Shown in pieces: positions 42,085 through 51,079 of a stretch of 64,000 nt of DNA; the first letter of the stretch is position 1; each line of letters begins with the position of its first letter. Source of the DNA: Bacteroidia bacterium (lineage in GTDB: Bacteria > Bacteroidota > Bacteroidia > B-17B0 > Aurantibacillaceae); the NCBI GenBank assembly GCA_016787445.1, contig JAEUTQ010000073.1:1-64000 (forward strand). Reading direction: 5' to 3'. The notes below the pieces were generated by a model that searched no databases, was not told the origin of the DNA, and saw only the letters and a program-made list of their open reading frames with translations. The position numbers and the translations under genes were made by a program.

Positions 42085-43263
42085 TTATTGTAAGTTCTCG
42101 ATAACTACTGCTGAAGCTCCGCCTCCACCGTTACAAATTCCTGCAGCGCCATACTTCGCTTTGTTTTGTTTTAATACGTTAATTAAAGTAACAATGATAC
42201 GGCAACCTGAAGATCCTAATGGATGTCCTAATGATACTGCTCCACCGTTTACGTTAACTTTAGAAGGATCAAGTTTCATGATTTCCATATTCGCTAAACC
42301 AACTACAGCAAATGCTTCGTTTAATTCGTAATAAGAAATATCGCTCATTTTTAATCCTGCTTTCTCAACCGCTCGTGGTACCGCGATACTTGGCGTAGTT
42401 GTAAACCAATCCGGATTTTGTTCAGCATCGGCGTATCCTTTAATTTTTGCCAAAGGTTTAATTCCTAAAGCATCTGCTTTTTCTTTGCTCATTAAAATAA
42501 CAGCAGAAGCGCCATCATTCATGGTCGAAGCATTCGCAGCAGTTACAGTTCCGTCTTTAACGAACACCGGTTTTAAAGCCGCGATTTTTTCGAAATTTAC
42601 ATTTTTGTATTCTTCATCTTCCGCAAAAAGAACATCTCCCTTTTTTGTTTTAACGGTTAAAGGAATAATCTCATCATTAAATTTTCCTGCCGACCAAGCT
42701 GCTGCTGAACGTTTGTAAGATTCAATTGCAAAAGCATCTTGTTGTTCGCGGGTAATGTTTTTTTCCTTCGCGCAGATTTCAGCACAATTTCCCATTGGGT
42801 AATTACCATATACATCTGTTAAACCATCTTTCGCTAAACCATCGATGATTTGTCCGTGACCATATTTTGCGCCCCAACGGTTGTTCTCTAAATAATACGG
42901 CACTTGGCTCATGCTTTCCATTCCGCCTGCTACAACAACATCGTTATCGCCCAACATAATGCTTTGTGCGCCTAACATAATTGCTTTCATACCTGAAGCA
43001 CACACTTTATTTACGGTGGTGCAATGAACAGTATCAGGTAAGCCTGCAAATTTTGCGGCTTGACGCGCCGGAGCTTGTCCTAAATTCGCCTGCATAACCG
43101 AACCCATGAATACTTCCGTAACATGTTTCGGATCTAAGTTAATGCGCTCTAATGCACCTTTAATGGCGGCAGCGCCTAATTTTGTTGCAGGTACGCCTGC
43201 TAATGTTCCGCCAAACGAACCCATTGGAGTACGAACGGCTGCTACTATATAAACTTCTTTCAT
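42085..43263 (-). CDS. Acetyl-CoA C-acyltransferase (thiolase)
   Basis: 392 residues, normal thiolase length. Nucleophile Cys88 in NKVCASGMKA; the GHPLGSSG His near 348 and the Cys in GICNGGGGAS near 378 complete the site. MSQVPYYL and GAVSLGHPLG are typical of acetoacetyl-CoA thiolases. It condenses or cleaves acyl-CoA units in fatty-acid or ketone-body metabolism. It appears monocistronic with its own terminator. Whether it is biosynthetic or degradative cannot be told here. Confidence 0.95.
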   Translation of the reverse strand: MKEVYIVAAVRTPMGSFGGTLAGVPATKLGAAAIKGALERINLDPKHVTEVFMGSVMQANLGQAPARQAAKFAGLPDTVHCTTVNKVCASGMKAIMLGAQSIMLGDNDVVVAGGMESMSQVPYYLENNRWGAKYGHGQIIDGLAKDGLTDVYGNYPMGNCAEICAKEKNITREQQDAFAIESYKRSAAAWSAGKFNDEIIPLTVKTKKGDVLFAEDEEYKNVNFEKIAALKPVFVKDGTVTAANASTMNDGASAVILMSKEKADALGIKPLAKIKGYADAEQNPDWFTTTPSIAVPRAVEKAGLKMSDISYYELNEAFAVVGLANMEIMKLDPSKVNVNGGAVSLGHPLGSSGCRIIVTLINVLKQNKAKYGAAGICNGGGGASAVVIENLQ

Positions 43264-43435
43264 AATTCTAATGTTTAAACCCTTTTAAAAAGAGCGCACT
43301 AATGTAAGGTTTTACTTTAGATATGATAAAACCGTTAGACGAATTTTGATTAACAAATAAGGGATTTATTAACACCATGAGATATTTTAATAACCAGGGA
43401 ATATTCGTACATTAGATTGCGACAGGCCTTTCAAA

Positions 43436-43945
43436 ATGTTAAAAAATATTCATTTTAAAGTAAGTGCACTTATTCTGTTTGTTTTGTTTTTAGGATGTAA
43501 AAAATATCCTGAAAATGAAATGATAAACTTACGTACCGCTAAACAAAGACTCTGTAACAAAGGCTGGTATTTAAATAAATATACTATTAATGGCGATGAT
43601 CATACTCAGGATGAAGTTACTGTGACATGGGGGGGATTAGGAAGTATGGCGTCTGCAACATGTATACGTAAAAATACAGGATTTGGTTTTGAAACAAGTA
43701 AAGACACCTATGACAATAACATGTATGCATTCAAGGCTAAATTTAATTGTGAAGAAGGATGGTTTGGTGACAGATGGATATTTTCAAAAAAGAAAAGTCA
43801 TATAAATCTACAAACCAATTTCTTTCCAAAAATGGCTAGCTACGATTGGATGATTGTAAAATTAACGGATAAAGAATTAATAATTGAAAACACAGACTTA
43901 AACAATCGAAATTACAGAGCTGAATTGAGTCATACGAAGAATTAA
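43436..43945 (+). CDS. Lipoprotein of the CKKYxEN type
   Basis: 169 residues with lipobox LFLGC, then KKYPENEMINLRTAKQRLCNKGWYLNKYTINGDD. Relative of the protein at 32460 inside the cassette array. Typical small Bacteroidota lipoprotein with probable lipocalin-like beta sheet (GFGFETSKDTYD, FKAKFNCEEGWFGDRWIFS, WMIVKLTDKELIIEN). Function unknown. A weak -7-like box TACATTAG lies at 43408-43415. Confidence 0.7.
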   Translation: MLKNIHFKVSALILFVLFLGCKKYPENEMINLRTAKQRLCNKGWYLNKYTINGDDHTQDEVTVTWGGLGSMASATCIRKNTGFGFETSKDTYDNNMYAFKAKFNCEEGWFGDRWIFSKKKSHINLQTNFFPKMASYDWMIVKLTDKELIIENTDLNNRNYRAELSHTKN

Positions 43946-43975
43946 CAAAAATCTGTAGAGAAATCTATTTGCTAA

Positions 43976-45016
43976 TTAAATACGAAAACCGATTAAAACC
44001 ATATCATCGGTTTGTTCATTTTTTCCTTGCCAGTTTTTCAACTTAGTTTCAAAATGTTCTTTTTGTTTTGTGACATCATTTGTATAAATGAGAGCTAGGT
44101 CGCTAAAAATTTCTTTCTTGATTTTTTTATTCGCGGGTCCGCCAAACTGATCGGTAATACCATCAGAAAATAAATAAATCATATCGCCGTTTTGAACATT
44201 TAAAGTATGTGTAACAGGTGCATTTTTAATGTGTGGCTGAAAGCTGCCAACGGTACATTTATCGCCGCTTAAGGTGTGTACTCCATTTTTAGAAACCAAC
44301 ATCATACTGCGCGTTGCACCGGCAAATTCAACTATGCCTTTATTCTTATTAATGTGAACGATGCCCACTTCCATCCCATCGCGCAATGCTTCTTCATTAT
44401 TTTGTTTGAGGGTTGCTTTCACTAATGAATTCATCTTATCCATGATTTCAGATGGATTCGTTAATTTTTCATCCATCACCGCACGTTGCAAAGCTGTTTG
44501 TCCGACTAAGGACAAAAACGCACCAGGAACGCCATGTCCGGTACAATCAACCACCGCCATAATAACACATTCTCCGGTATGACAAGCGTAATAAAAATCA
44601 CCACTCACAATATCTTTTGGCTTGTATAACACAAAATGTTCTCCAATGGATTGCATGGTTTTGCTGTCGGGTAAAATGGTGTTTTGAATATGCTTCGCGT
44701 AATTAATGCTATCGGTAATGTCTTTGTTTTTTTGAGTCAACAACTCTGCATTTAAGCGATGAAGTTTGGCATTTTTTGAGCGGTTGTATAAGAAGAGTGA
44801 AAGAAAAACGATGGAGGCTACTGATAATAAAATAATATTGTTCAGTAACATTTTATGATCTTTAGGATAACAGACCATGTAAGCATCTTCACTGCCAAAA
44901 AACACATCTTTAAAACTTAGTTTTTCTTTAAATTTTGTGGTGTCTTTTGGTAATCCTGCAAAAGAGGAAAGACTAAGAGCGAAGAATAAAATGAATGGGA
45001 ATAATTTAAATTTCAT
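43976..45016 (-). CDS. SpoIIE/PP2C-type phosphatase with short periplasmic sensor
   Basis: 346 residues: signal peptide (LFPFILFFALSLSSFAG), about 30 periplasmic residues, one membrane helix (NIILLSVASIVFLSLFLY), a coiled coil with DITDSINYAKHIQNTILP, then the SpoIIE domain (VSGDFYY, VDCTGHGVPGAFL, RDGMEVGIVHI, QTDDMVLIGFRI). Smallest of the four phosphatases here; it looks like the TPR-phosphatase with its sensor removed. Substrate unknown. Confidence 0.9.
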   Translation of the reverse strand: MKFKLFPFILFFALSLSSFAGLPKDTTKFKEKLSFKDVFFGSEDAYMVCYPKDHKMLLNNIILLSVASIVFLSLFLYNRSKNAKLHRLNAELLTQKNKDITDSINYAKHIQNTILPDSKTMQSIGEHFVLYKPKDIVSGDFYYACHTGECVIMAVVDCTGHGVPGAFLSLVGQTALQRAVMDEKLTNPSEIMDKMNSLVKATLKQNNEEALRDGMEVGIVHINKNKGIVEFAGATRSMMLVSKNGVHTLSGDKCTVGSFQPHIKNAPVTHTLNVQNGDMIYLFSDGITDQFGGPANKKIKKEIFSDLALIYTNDVTKQKEHFETKLKNWQGKNEQTDDMVLIGFRI

Positions 45017-45045
45017 TTATTAAACTTAAGAAAATAATACCAAAA

Positions 45046-45447
45046 CTAAAACAGAACTACTTTATACTTTTGGGCCATTTTTTGGATTTGTTCATCGCTG
45101 ATGGCATGAATGTTTTTGCTCTGATGTCTGTTCTCAACGGTTAAAACGTGAATTTGATAATTATATTGTTGTGCCAATTTAAAATAAGGCTCCATCTCCC
45201 ACTCTAGCGTAAATGCATTATCTAAAAAAATCTTCCCGCTCCCCTGCTCCATGGCTTTTTGCGTATTCAGTTCGCAGTGTTTATAGGCTAAATGGTTTTC
45301 ATCGAATTTAAAATGATAAACACCATTCTCATTTGTAAAATAATCATCCACCGAAAACACCGGATATTTTCCATCTTCGCTTAAGAGTTTAGCGAGTGTA
45401 GATTTACCACTGCCGGGGAGTCCGCGTAATATAATGAGTGATTTCAT
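45046..45447 (-). CDS. P-loop kinase-like ATP-binding protein
   Basis: 133 residues. Walker A GLPGSGKST at 9-17; FSVDDYFTNENGVYHFKFDENHLAYKHC resembles the N4BP2L/polynucleotide-kinase-like group (D-D-Y/F-x, then YxF and LxxAHxxC). KIFLDNAFTLEWEMEPY supplies the Walker B-like strand. It probably phosphorylates a small molecule or nucleic acid end; substrate unknown. Confidence 0.82.
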   Translation of the reverse strand: MKSLIILRGLPGSGKSTLAKLLSEDGKYPVFSVDDYFTNENGVYHFKFDENHLAYKHCELNTQKAMEQGSGKIFLDNAFTLEWEMEPYFKLAQQYNYQIHVLTVENRHQSKNIHAISDEQIQKMAQKYKVVLF

Positions 45448-45451
45448 TTAA

Positions 45452-46066
45452 TTATTCCTTCGGAGCTTTAATGCCGGCTTCAACTTTCAGATTTAAAAAA
45501 TTCTCTTTTGGAGGGATGGGACAAGAATATTTATGATTGTAGGCGCAATAGGGATTGTAGGCTTTATTAAAATCAACAATGATGCGTTTGGCATCTGTAG
45601 CATTCAAATCAATATATCGTCCGCCACCATAAGAAGTAGTACCACTGGTTAAATCTTTAAAGGGTAAGAACAAATAATCTTTGTATTCGGGTTTGTTCAG
45701 CAAATCCATACTTTGATAGACATTTAGTTTATATTTTTTACGCTTTACTTTAAAAGTAATCTCACCGTACTTCACATATTTAGGTTTGCGTTCGGTGGTG
45801 GTTGGCATTTCAAAAATTTCTTGTCCGGGTGTTACTTTTAAATTCGCAACAACCACTAAGTTCAGATTGATGGGATAAAAATCGTGGCCTTTGAATTTTA
45901 GGCGGTCTTCACGCGTTAAAGGAGAATGGGTTGAATCGGCATACTCATTATTCATATCGTTCTGAAAAACATCAATCGTTTGCAAAATACTATCTTTTTT
46001 AATTTGCGCTTGATGCTTTGCAGTTAACAATAAAAAGAGGATAACTAGTACGTTACAGGCTTTCAT
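45452..46066 (-). CDS. DUF1684 family exported protein
   Basis: 204 residues with signal peptide (NVLVILFLLLTAKHQAQ). The C-terminal run GGGRYIDLNATDAKRIIVDFNKAYNPYCAYNHKYSCPIPPKENFLNLKVEAG is the DUF1684 hallmark, with NPYCAYN and CPIPP conserved. Function undefined. It lies 4 bp upstream of the P-loop kinase gene. Confidence 0.85.
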   Translation of the reverse strand: MKACNVLVILFLLLTAKHQAQIKKDSILQTIDVFQNDMNNEYADSTHSPLTREDRLKFKGHDFYPINLNLVVVANLKVTPGQEIFEMPTTTERKPKYVKYGEITFKVKRKKYKLNVYQSMDLLNKPEYKDYLFLPFKDLTSGTTSYGGGRYIDLNATDAKRIIVDFNKAYNPYCAYNHKYSCPIPPKENFLNLKVEAGIKAPKE

Positions 46067-46149
46067 TTCTCGATTAATTATGTGAATTTTAGAAATTAGG
46101 ATAAAGATAATTTAATTCCGCGTGAACAAATAAACTTGTTTGTTGTTTT

Positions 46150-47034
46150 ATGGAGAACATGACCGGAAAATATAATATAAAGGACCTTGAAGTGCTATCC
46201 GGCATTAAGGCTCACACGTTGCGCATTTGGGAGCAGCGTTATGGGATTTTACAGCCCGAAAGAACAGACACCAACATACGTTTATACAGCAACGAAGATT
46301 TAAAACGCATCTTAAACGTAAGTACCTTAAATAAAAGCGGAATTAAAATCTCGAAAATTGCGCAGTTAAAAGAAGCTGAAATAAACGATGCCGTTAAGAA
46401 ACTCATAGTTACAGGTGATGATAAAGATGGATTAATTGACGGACTCATTGTGGCGATGGTGGATTTGAATGAAGAAATGTTTAACAGAATCATTTCCATT
46501 AACACGGTGAAAGAAGGTTTTGAAAAAACGATTATTGAAGTCATCTTTCCATTTCTAAAAAAAACCGGTGTCATGTGGTTAACTGATTCGATTAATCCGG
46601 CTCAGGAACACTTTATCACTAATTTAATTCGCCAGAAACTAATCGCTGCCATTGATAGTGTTAACGGGCATCATACCGAAACATCTCCAAAAATCACTTT
46701 TTATCTTCCGGAAGCTGAATTACACGAAATATCACTTCTGCTATATAACTATATGGCAAAAACAAGGGGATATAATACGATTTACTTAGGTCAATCGGTA
46801 CCATTTAATGATTTAATAAAAGTTCAGTCTATCAGTCACACTGAAATTATGGTGACCGTGATTACACAGTCATTAAAAGAAATTGAATTTGAAGAGTACG
46901 TCAATAAACTTGCACATAGCTTACCAAATACTAAGATTTTCATCTCCGGCTATCAAGCCATTAAGAATCCGATAAAATCGCCTAAGAATGTTCGGATCTT
47001 TGAATCTCCTGCAGATTTTATCCAATTACTTTAA
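46150..47034 (+). CDS. MerR family regulator with B12-domain-like C-terminus
   Basis: 294 residues. MerR helix-turn-helix at ~8-75 (YNIKDLEVLSGIKAHTLRIWEQRYGILQPERT). The C-terminal half copies the CarH/LitR architecture: PAQEHFITNLIRQKL is the helical domain motif and PEAELHEISLLLYNYMAKTRGYNTIYLGQSVP the Rossmann part. The cobalamin-ligating DxHxxG is absent, so it probably does not bind B12 or sense light through it. It lies upstream of sigma factor, crtB and crtZ, and is the likely repressor of those genes. Confidence 0.85.
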   Translation: MENMTGKYNIKDLEVLSGIKAHTLRIWEQRYGILQPERTDTNIRLYSNEDLKRILNVSTLNKSGIKISKIAQLKEAEINDAVKKLIVTGDDKDGLIDGLIVAMVDLNEEMFNRIISINTVKEGFEKTIIEVIFPFLKKTGVMWLTDSINPAQEHFITNLIRQKLIAAIDSVNGHHTETSPKITFYLPEAELHEISLLLYNYMAKTRGYNTIYLGQSVPFNDLIKVQSISHTEIMVTVITQSLKEIEFEEYVNKLAHSLPNTKIFISGYQAIKNPIKSPKNVRIFESPADFIQLL

Positions 47035-47098
47035 TTCATTCGTTTGAGTTTTCTCCCTTGCGGTTAACGCAAGAATTTTTCTGTTCAATCATTTATAA

Positions 47099-47110
47099 GT
47101 TTAACTAAAC
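47099..47110. promoter_or_regulatory. Candidate MerR operator 1
   Basis: GTTTAACTAAAC: inverted arms GTTTA/TAAAC with a 2-bp centre. Same half-site as the two longer inverted repeats downstream. Confidence 0.5.
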
Positions 47111-47177
47111 AAAACCAAAATTTTAAATCATTGATATTTAATGATTTAACTTTTATAACGCGAAATTTGCATTATTT

Positions 47178-47207
47178 TGTTTAACCATATATTGTTTTTA
47201 TTAAACA
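47178..47207. promoter_or_regulatory. Candidate MerR operator 2
   Basis: TGTTTAA (47178-47184) and TTAAACA (47201-47207) are perfect inverted arms. The right arm lies between the -33 and -7 elements. Confidence 0.55.
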
Positions 47208-47221
47208 TATCAGTACATTTG
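47192..47221 (+). promoter_or_regulatory. Promoter of the sigma-crtB-crtZ operon
   Basis: TTG at 47192-47194, 19-bp spacer, TACATTTG at 47214-47221 (exact TAnnTTTG). Start of transcription would be near 47228, so an in-frame ATG at 47177 is excluded. Confidence 0.65.
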
Positions 47222-47249
47222 TTTAATAATTATAACAAATCATTAAACA
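47220..47249. promoter_or_regulatory. Candidate MerR operator 3
   Basis: TGTTTAAT (47220-47227) and ATTAAACA (47242-47249), perfect 8-bp arms. The left arm overlaps the last bases of the -7 box and the likely start site. Confidence 0.55.
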
Positions 47250-47257
47250 ATAATAAT

Positions 47258-47740
47258 ATGACTACAATAGAATTTAACACCTTATTGGTAGAGCAATCAA
47301 AATCCTTAAAAGGCTTTGCTCTAAATTTAACTCGTGATTCTGAAGCAGCCGCCGATTTATTACAAGACACTATTGTAAAAGCAATACAATATCGTGACAA
47401 GTTTGTGCGCTCCACTAACTTTAAGGCATGGATGCTGACTATCATGAAAAACACCTTTATTAATAATTACAGAAGAAATAAGCTACGTGAGAACTCGTTT
47501 AAGGAAATTATTTACACCAGCGATTCGAAGTATAGCTCAACGGAAAACATTATTAATACAAAGGAATTACAAAAAAATATTGATGCACTAAGCGACGAAT
47601 ACAAATTTCCTCTTGAACAATTTATTAACGGTTATAAATATCAGGAAATTGCCGAACAAATGAATTTGCCAATTGGTACAGTAAAAAGTCGTATCTTTTT
47701 CGCGCGAAATAAAGTCATTAAATCATATTTAAAAAATTAA
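47258..47740 (+). CDS. Sigma-70 family (ECF-like) sigma factor
   Basis: 160 residues from the ATG at 47258. Region 2: LVEQSKSLKGFALNLTRDSEAAADLLQDTIVKAIQYRDKF ... NFKAWMLTIMKNTFINNYRR. Region 4: FPLEQFINGYKYQEIAEQMNLPIGTVKSRIFFARNKV. ECF size. No anti-sigma gene adjacent. Sigma factors next to crtB and MerR are common in pigmented Bacteroidota, where they may drive carotenoid genes. Stop is 6 bp before crtB. Confidence 0.9.
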   Translation: MTTIEFNTLLVEQSKSLKGFALNLTRDSEAAADLLQDTIVKAIQYRDKFVRSTNFKAWMLTIMKNTFINNYRRNKLRENSFKEIIYTSDSKYSSTENIINTKELQKNIDALSDEYKFPLEQFINGYKYQEIAEQMNLPIGTVKSRIFFARNKVIKSYLKN

Positions 47741-47746
47741 TCAGGA

Positions 47747-48583
47747 ATGAAAGAATTATTTGATACCGTTAGCGTAAAATGCAGTAAACTAACTACCACA
47801 AGTTACAGTACTTCATTTTCACTTGGAATTAAACTATTGGATAAACAATTCCGTGATCCAATTTATTCCATTTATGGCTTTGTACGTTTTGCTGATGAAA
47901 TTGTGGATACGTTTCATGATTACAACAAACAATACTTACTCGACAAATTCAGAAAAGATACGCTGGAAGCCATTGAGCAAAAAATCAGCTTGAATCCAAT
48001 CTTAAATAGTTTTCAAAAAGTAGTGCATCAATTTAATATTGATATGCCACTCATTACTACTTTTTTGGATAGCATGGAGATGGATTTGAATAAAATGGAA
48101 TACGACAAAGCGCTATACGATAAATATATTTTGGGCTCTGCAGAAGTGGTTGGTTTAATGTGCTTGAAGATTTTCACGAACGGAAACCAGGAATTATATG
48201 ATCAGCTCGAATATTATGCCATGAAATTAGGTGCGGCGTTTCAGAAAATTAATTTCTTACGCGACTTGCAAGCCGACTATCATGTAATGGGTCGTACGTA
48301 TTTTCCGGGTATCAATTTCGAAACGTTTAACGAAACCGAAAAAGTAAAAATTGAGCGCGATATTGAAGCCGATTTCTCAATGGGATACGAAGGAATTAAA
48401 CAACTTCCGAAAAATTCACGCTTTGGTGTATATATAGCTTATGTATACTACTATGCCCTCTTCAAGAAGATTAAAAACACGCCTGCTCACCGTATTATGA
48501 ACGAACGCATTCGTGTACCGGATAATGAAAAATATTCATTGCTTTTACGCTCTTACGTGAAGCATAGTTTGAATATGATATAA
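47747..48583 (+). CDS. crtB: Phytoene synthase
   Basis: 278 residues. First Asp-rich motif in FADEIVDTFHD (~47-57), second in INFLRDLQADYHVMGRTYFP (~165-180); SYSTSFSLGIKLL near the start. It joins two geranylgeranyl diphosphates into phytoene. Squalene-type synthase activity cannot be fully excluded, but the crtZ neighbour favours carotenoids. Stop overlaps the crtZ start (TAATG). Confidence 0.9.
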   Translation: MKELFDTVSVKCSKLTTTSYSTSFSLGIKLLDKQFRDPIYSIYGFVRFADEIVDTFHDYNKQYLLDKFRKDTLEAIEQKISLNPILNSFQKVVHQFNIDMPLITTFLDSMEMDLNKMEYDKALYDKYILGSAEVVGLMCLKIFTNGNQELYDQLEYYAMKLGAAFQKINFLRDLQADYHVMGRTYFPGINFETFNETEKVKIERDIEADFSMGYEGIKQLPKNSRFGVYIAYVYYYALFKKIKNTPAHRIMNERIRVPDNEKYSLLLRSYVKHSLNMI

Positions 48584-49053
48584 TGATTGCTATTTATATA
48601 TTAATTACCATTGTTTTCTTTTGTGCCATGGAATTTGTTGCGTGGTTTACGCACAAATACATTATGCATGGTTTATTATGGGTGTTGCATAAAGATCATC
48701 ACACAGGGCATAAACACGCGTTTGAGCGTAACGATGCTTTCTTCGTTATCTTTGCTTTACCGGGCGCTTCTTTAATCATAGCCGGTGCCATGAACGGATT
48801 TAATGAGTTGTTTTTTGCCGGACTGGGAATTACAATTTACGGTGCTGCTTATTTTCTGGTGCATGATGTCTTTATTCATCAACGTTTCAAAATTTTCAGA
48901 AACTCAACGAATCCATATTTACTCGCTATACGTCGTGCGCATAAAGTGCATCATAAGAAAACTGAAAAAAATGGCGGTGAATGTTTCGGTATGCTCATTG
49001 TTCCGATGAAATACTTTCGCAATGAAATTGGAACCTTAGCTAAACAAGGCTGA
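48583..49053 (+). CDS. crtZ: Beta-carotene hydroxylase
   Basis: 156 residues, four hydrophobic segments. Di-iron His clusters HKYIMH (24-29), HKDHHTGH (36-43), HDVFIHQ and RRAHKVHHKK. It hydroxylates beta-ionone rings to give zeaxanthin. No lycopene cyclase or phytoene desaturase is encoded here, so those steps must be elsewhere. Last gene of the operon, 2 bp from the convergent phosphatase gene. Confidence 0.92.
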   Translation: MIAIYILITIVFFCAMEFVAWFTHKYIMHGLLWVLHKDHHTGHKHAFERNDAFFVIFALPGASLIIAGAMNGFNELFFAGLGITIYGAAYFLVHDVFIHQRFKIFRNSTNPYLLAIRRAHKVHHKKTEKNGGECFGMLIVPMKYFRNEIGTLAKQG

Positions 49054-49055
49054 TT

Positions 49056-51068
49056 CTAAATTTTAATTCCCATTACTAAGACATCGTCTAACTGTTCGTA
49101 AGCAGCTTTCCAGTCGTTGAAAGTTTTACTTAATTCCTGTTTTTGTTCCGGTAAGGACAAAGAATTTATCTGAACAAATTTCTCTTCAAGCTGCTTGAAT
49201 TTAAATTTCTTTCCTTTTGGTCCGCCAAACTGATCCGGATATCCATCAGAAGTTAAATAAAACATATCGCCTTTCTCAATCGTGATATTAATGTTTGTAA
49301 AATCACGATGCATTTCAGTATAAGAAGCGCCAATCGGATGTTTGTCGCCACGATGTGTAATTAATTCCCCGTTTCTTACCTGATACATGATATGATTGGC
49401 GCCGGCAAAAACAAATTCGTTCTTCTTTTTATTCCATTTGCACAAAGTGATTTCCATACCATCTCTGATCACACTCTCCTCCTCTGTTTGCTTTACGGTT
49501 GCTTCAAGTCCGATATTAACCTGATTTAAGATTTGTGCGGGAGAAGTAAGCTTACTTTCAAATAAAGCCTGATTCAATAAGTTAACGCCCACAATACTCA
49601 TAAACGCCCCCGGAACGCCATGTCCGGTACAATCTACCAAAGCAAAATAAACATCGTCACCTATGTTTTCTACCCAATAAAAATCACCACTCACAATATC
49701 CTTTGGCTGAAAAAACACGAATGAGTCAGGTAAACAGCGTTGCATTTTTTCCTTTGTCGGGAAAATAGCTTGTTGAATGCGCTTTGCGTATCGAATACTA
49801 TCTGTAATGTTCTTATTAAACTCAGCTAATTCAGCATACGCTTTATCAATTATAAGTTTTTGTGATTGAATGGCTGTGTTTTTTTTCTCTAGTTCTTCCG
49901 CAACTTTTTGTTTGTCTTTAAAGCGCTTAAATATTAAAGTTGATATTAGTAAAAAAGAAATACCGCTTACAACCAAAATAATAATTAAAGAGTTTTTCTT
50001 ACGATTACTGATTTCATTCTCTTGCTCCTTTAATTTTTGCTGAAGTTTTATTTCTCCTAACTCCGCCTCTTGTTCCTTGTTCTTAAACCGGGCTTCCATC
50101 TCCGCAATATGATTCATGTTTTCGATATTACGGATACTGTCTTTTAAACCCATCAATTGTTTTTGAATTTGATAGGCTGATTTAATATCACCTTTCATCT
50201 CATAAGCATCCCGCAAATTAAACAAGGCATACTTAACATCTTCTTTCGCCTGGAATCTTCGTGCTATTCCTAAAACCTGATTAGACACTTCAATGGCCTT
50301 ATCCGGATTCTTTTGTTTGATATAAATAGTTCCGAGATTTTCCATGCTTGCCATAATTCCCATGGTGTCGGCAATATTTTTTCTAATATCATAACCCTTG
50401 CCATGAAACTCTAAGGCATTCTTAAAATCTCCTTTTTGCAAATAAATGAGCGACATGTTATCATAACAAGAACCTAATTGCATCAGATTATTGTCTCTTT
50501 CATAAATGGCCAGTGCTTTCTTATAATAGGTTAATGAACTGTCTAATTTACCTAACTCATCAAAAATAATGGCGAGATTTCCATAACTGGCGGCCATGCC
50601 TTCATCATCACCCAGCTCCTTACTTAAACGAATGTTCTTATAAAAATAATCCTGCGCCTGATTATACATTCCCTGATACCAATATATCACACCCATACTG
50701 GTGTAACATTTAGCTAATCCGGATTTATGGCGGTTTTTTGTAAAGAGATTTGCCGCTAATAAATTATACTTTAAAGCCGCACGGAAATTACTTTTATATT
50801 CTTCACAAAACGCGAACTGTAATGCAGCTTCAGCCTGCAATATTTCATTTTTAATAGCGATGGCTTCTTCGTATGCTACGCGAATCCATTTTTGTGCCGA
50901 ATCAACATTTACATTTTTAAATTCGAAAGTAAATGCCAATAAACAAGAAACGCTTTTGGTTCTGCTCTCCGCGTTTTTATAAACGTTAAACAAGCTATCT
51001 AAGCTGTCTGCCGAAAGCCTATTTAACGTAATGGTTAAAAACGCGAATATGTAAAGTACTTTCTTGAT
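49056..51068 (-). CDS. TPR sensor SpoIIE/PP2C-type phosphatase, probable AUC start
   Basis: 670 residues if started at the ATC codon at 51068; the first accepted start (TTG, 50993) would leave it without a signal peptide. Read from 51068 the N-terminus is (M)KKVLYIFAFLTITLNRLSA, a good signal peptide, only 11 bp after the mutase stop. TPRs with the ASYGNLAIIFDELGKLDSSLTYYKKAL pattern fill ~60-310, then coiled coil, a membrane helix (SLIIILVVSGISFLLISTLIF), NITDSIRYAKRIQQAIFP and the SpoIIE domain (VSGDFYWV, VDCTGHGVPGAFM, RDGMEITLC, QLDDVLVMGIKI). The periplasmic TPR part probably binds a protein or peptide signal. Confidence 0.85.
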   Translation of the reverse strand: MKKVLYIFAFLTITLNRLSADSLDSLFNVYKNAESRTKSVSCLLAFTFEFKNVNVDSAQKWIRVAYEEAIAIKNEILQAEAALQFAFCEEYKSNFRAALKYNLLAANLFTKNRHKSGLAKCYTSMGVIYWYQGMYNQAQDYFYKNIRLSKELGDDEGMAASYGNLAIIFDELGKLDSSLTYYKKALAIYERDNNLMQLGSCYDNMSLIYLQKGDFKNALEFHGKGYDIRKNIADTMGIMASMENLGTIYIKQKNPDKAIEVSNQVLGIARRFQAKEDVKYALFNLRDAYEMKGDIKSAYQIQKQLMGLKDSIRNIENMNHIAEMEARFKNKEQEAELGEIKLQQKLKEQENEISNRKKNSLIIILVVSGISFLLISTLIFKRFKDKQKVAEELEKKNTAIQSQKLIIDKAYAELAEFNKNITDSIRYAKRIQQAIFPTKEKMQRCLPDSFVFFQPKDIVSGDFYWVENIGDDVYFALVDCTGHGVPGAFMSIVGVNLLNQALFESKLTSPAQILNQVNIGLEATVKQTEEESVIRDGMEITLCKWNKKKNEFVFAGANHIMYQVRNGELITHRGDKHPIGASYTEMHRDFTNINITIEKGDMFYLTSDGYPDQFGGPKGKKFKFKQLEEKFVQINSLSLPEQKQELSKTFNDWKAAYEQLDDVLVMGIKI

Positions 51069-51079
51069 ACAGCAATACC

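Noticed and set aside
47177-47257. Longer sigma-factor start at 47177
   Set aside because: It lies upstream of the -33/-7 promoter and within the inverted-repeat operators; the conserved N-terminus starts at 47258.
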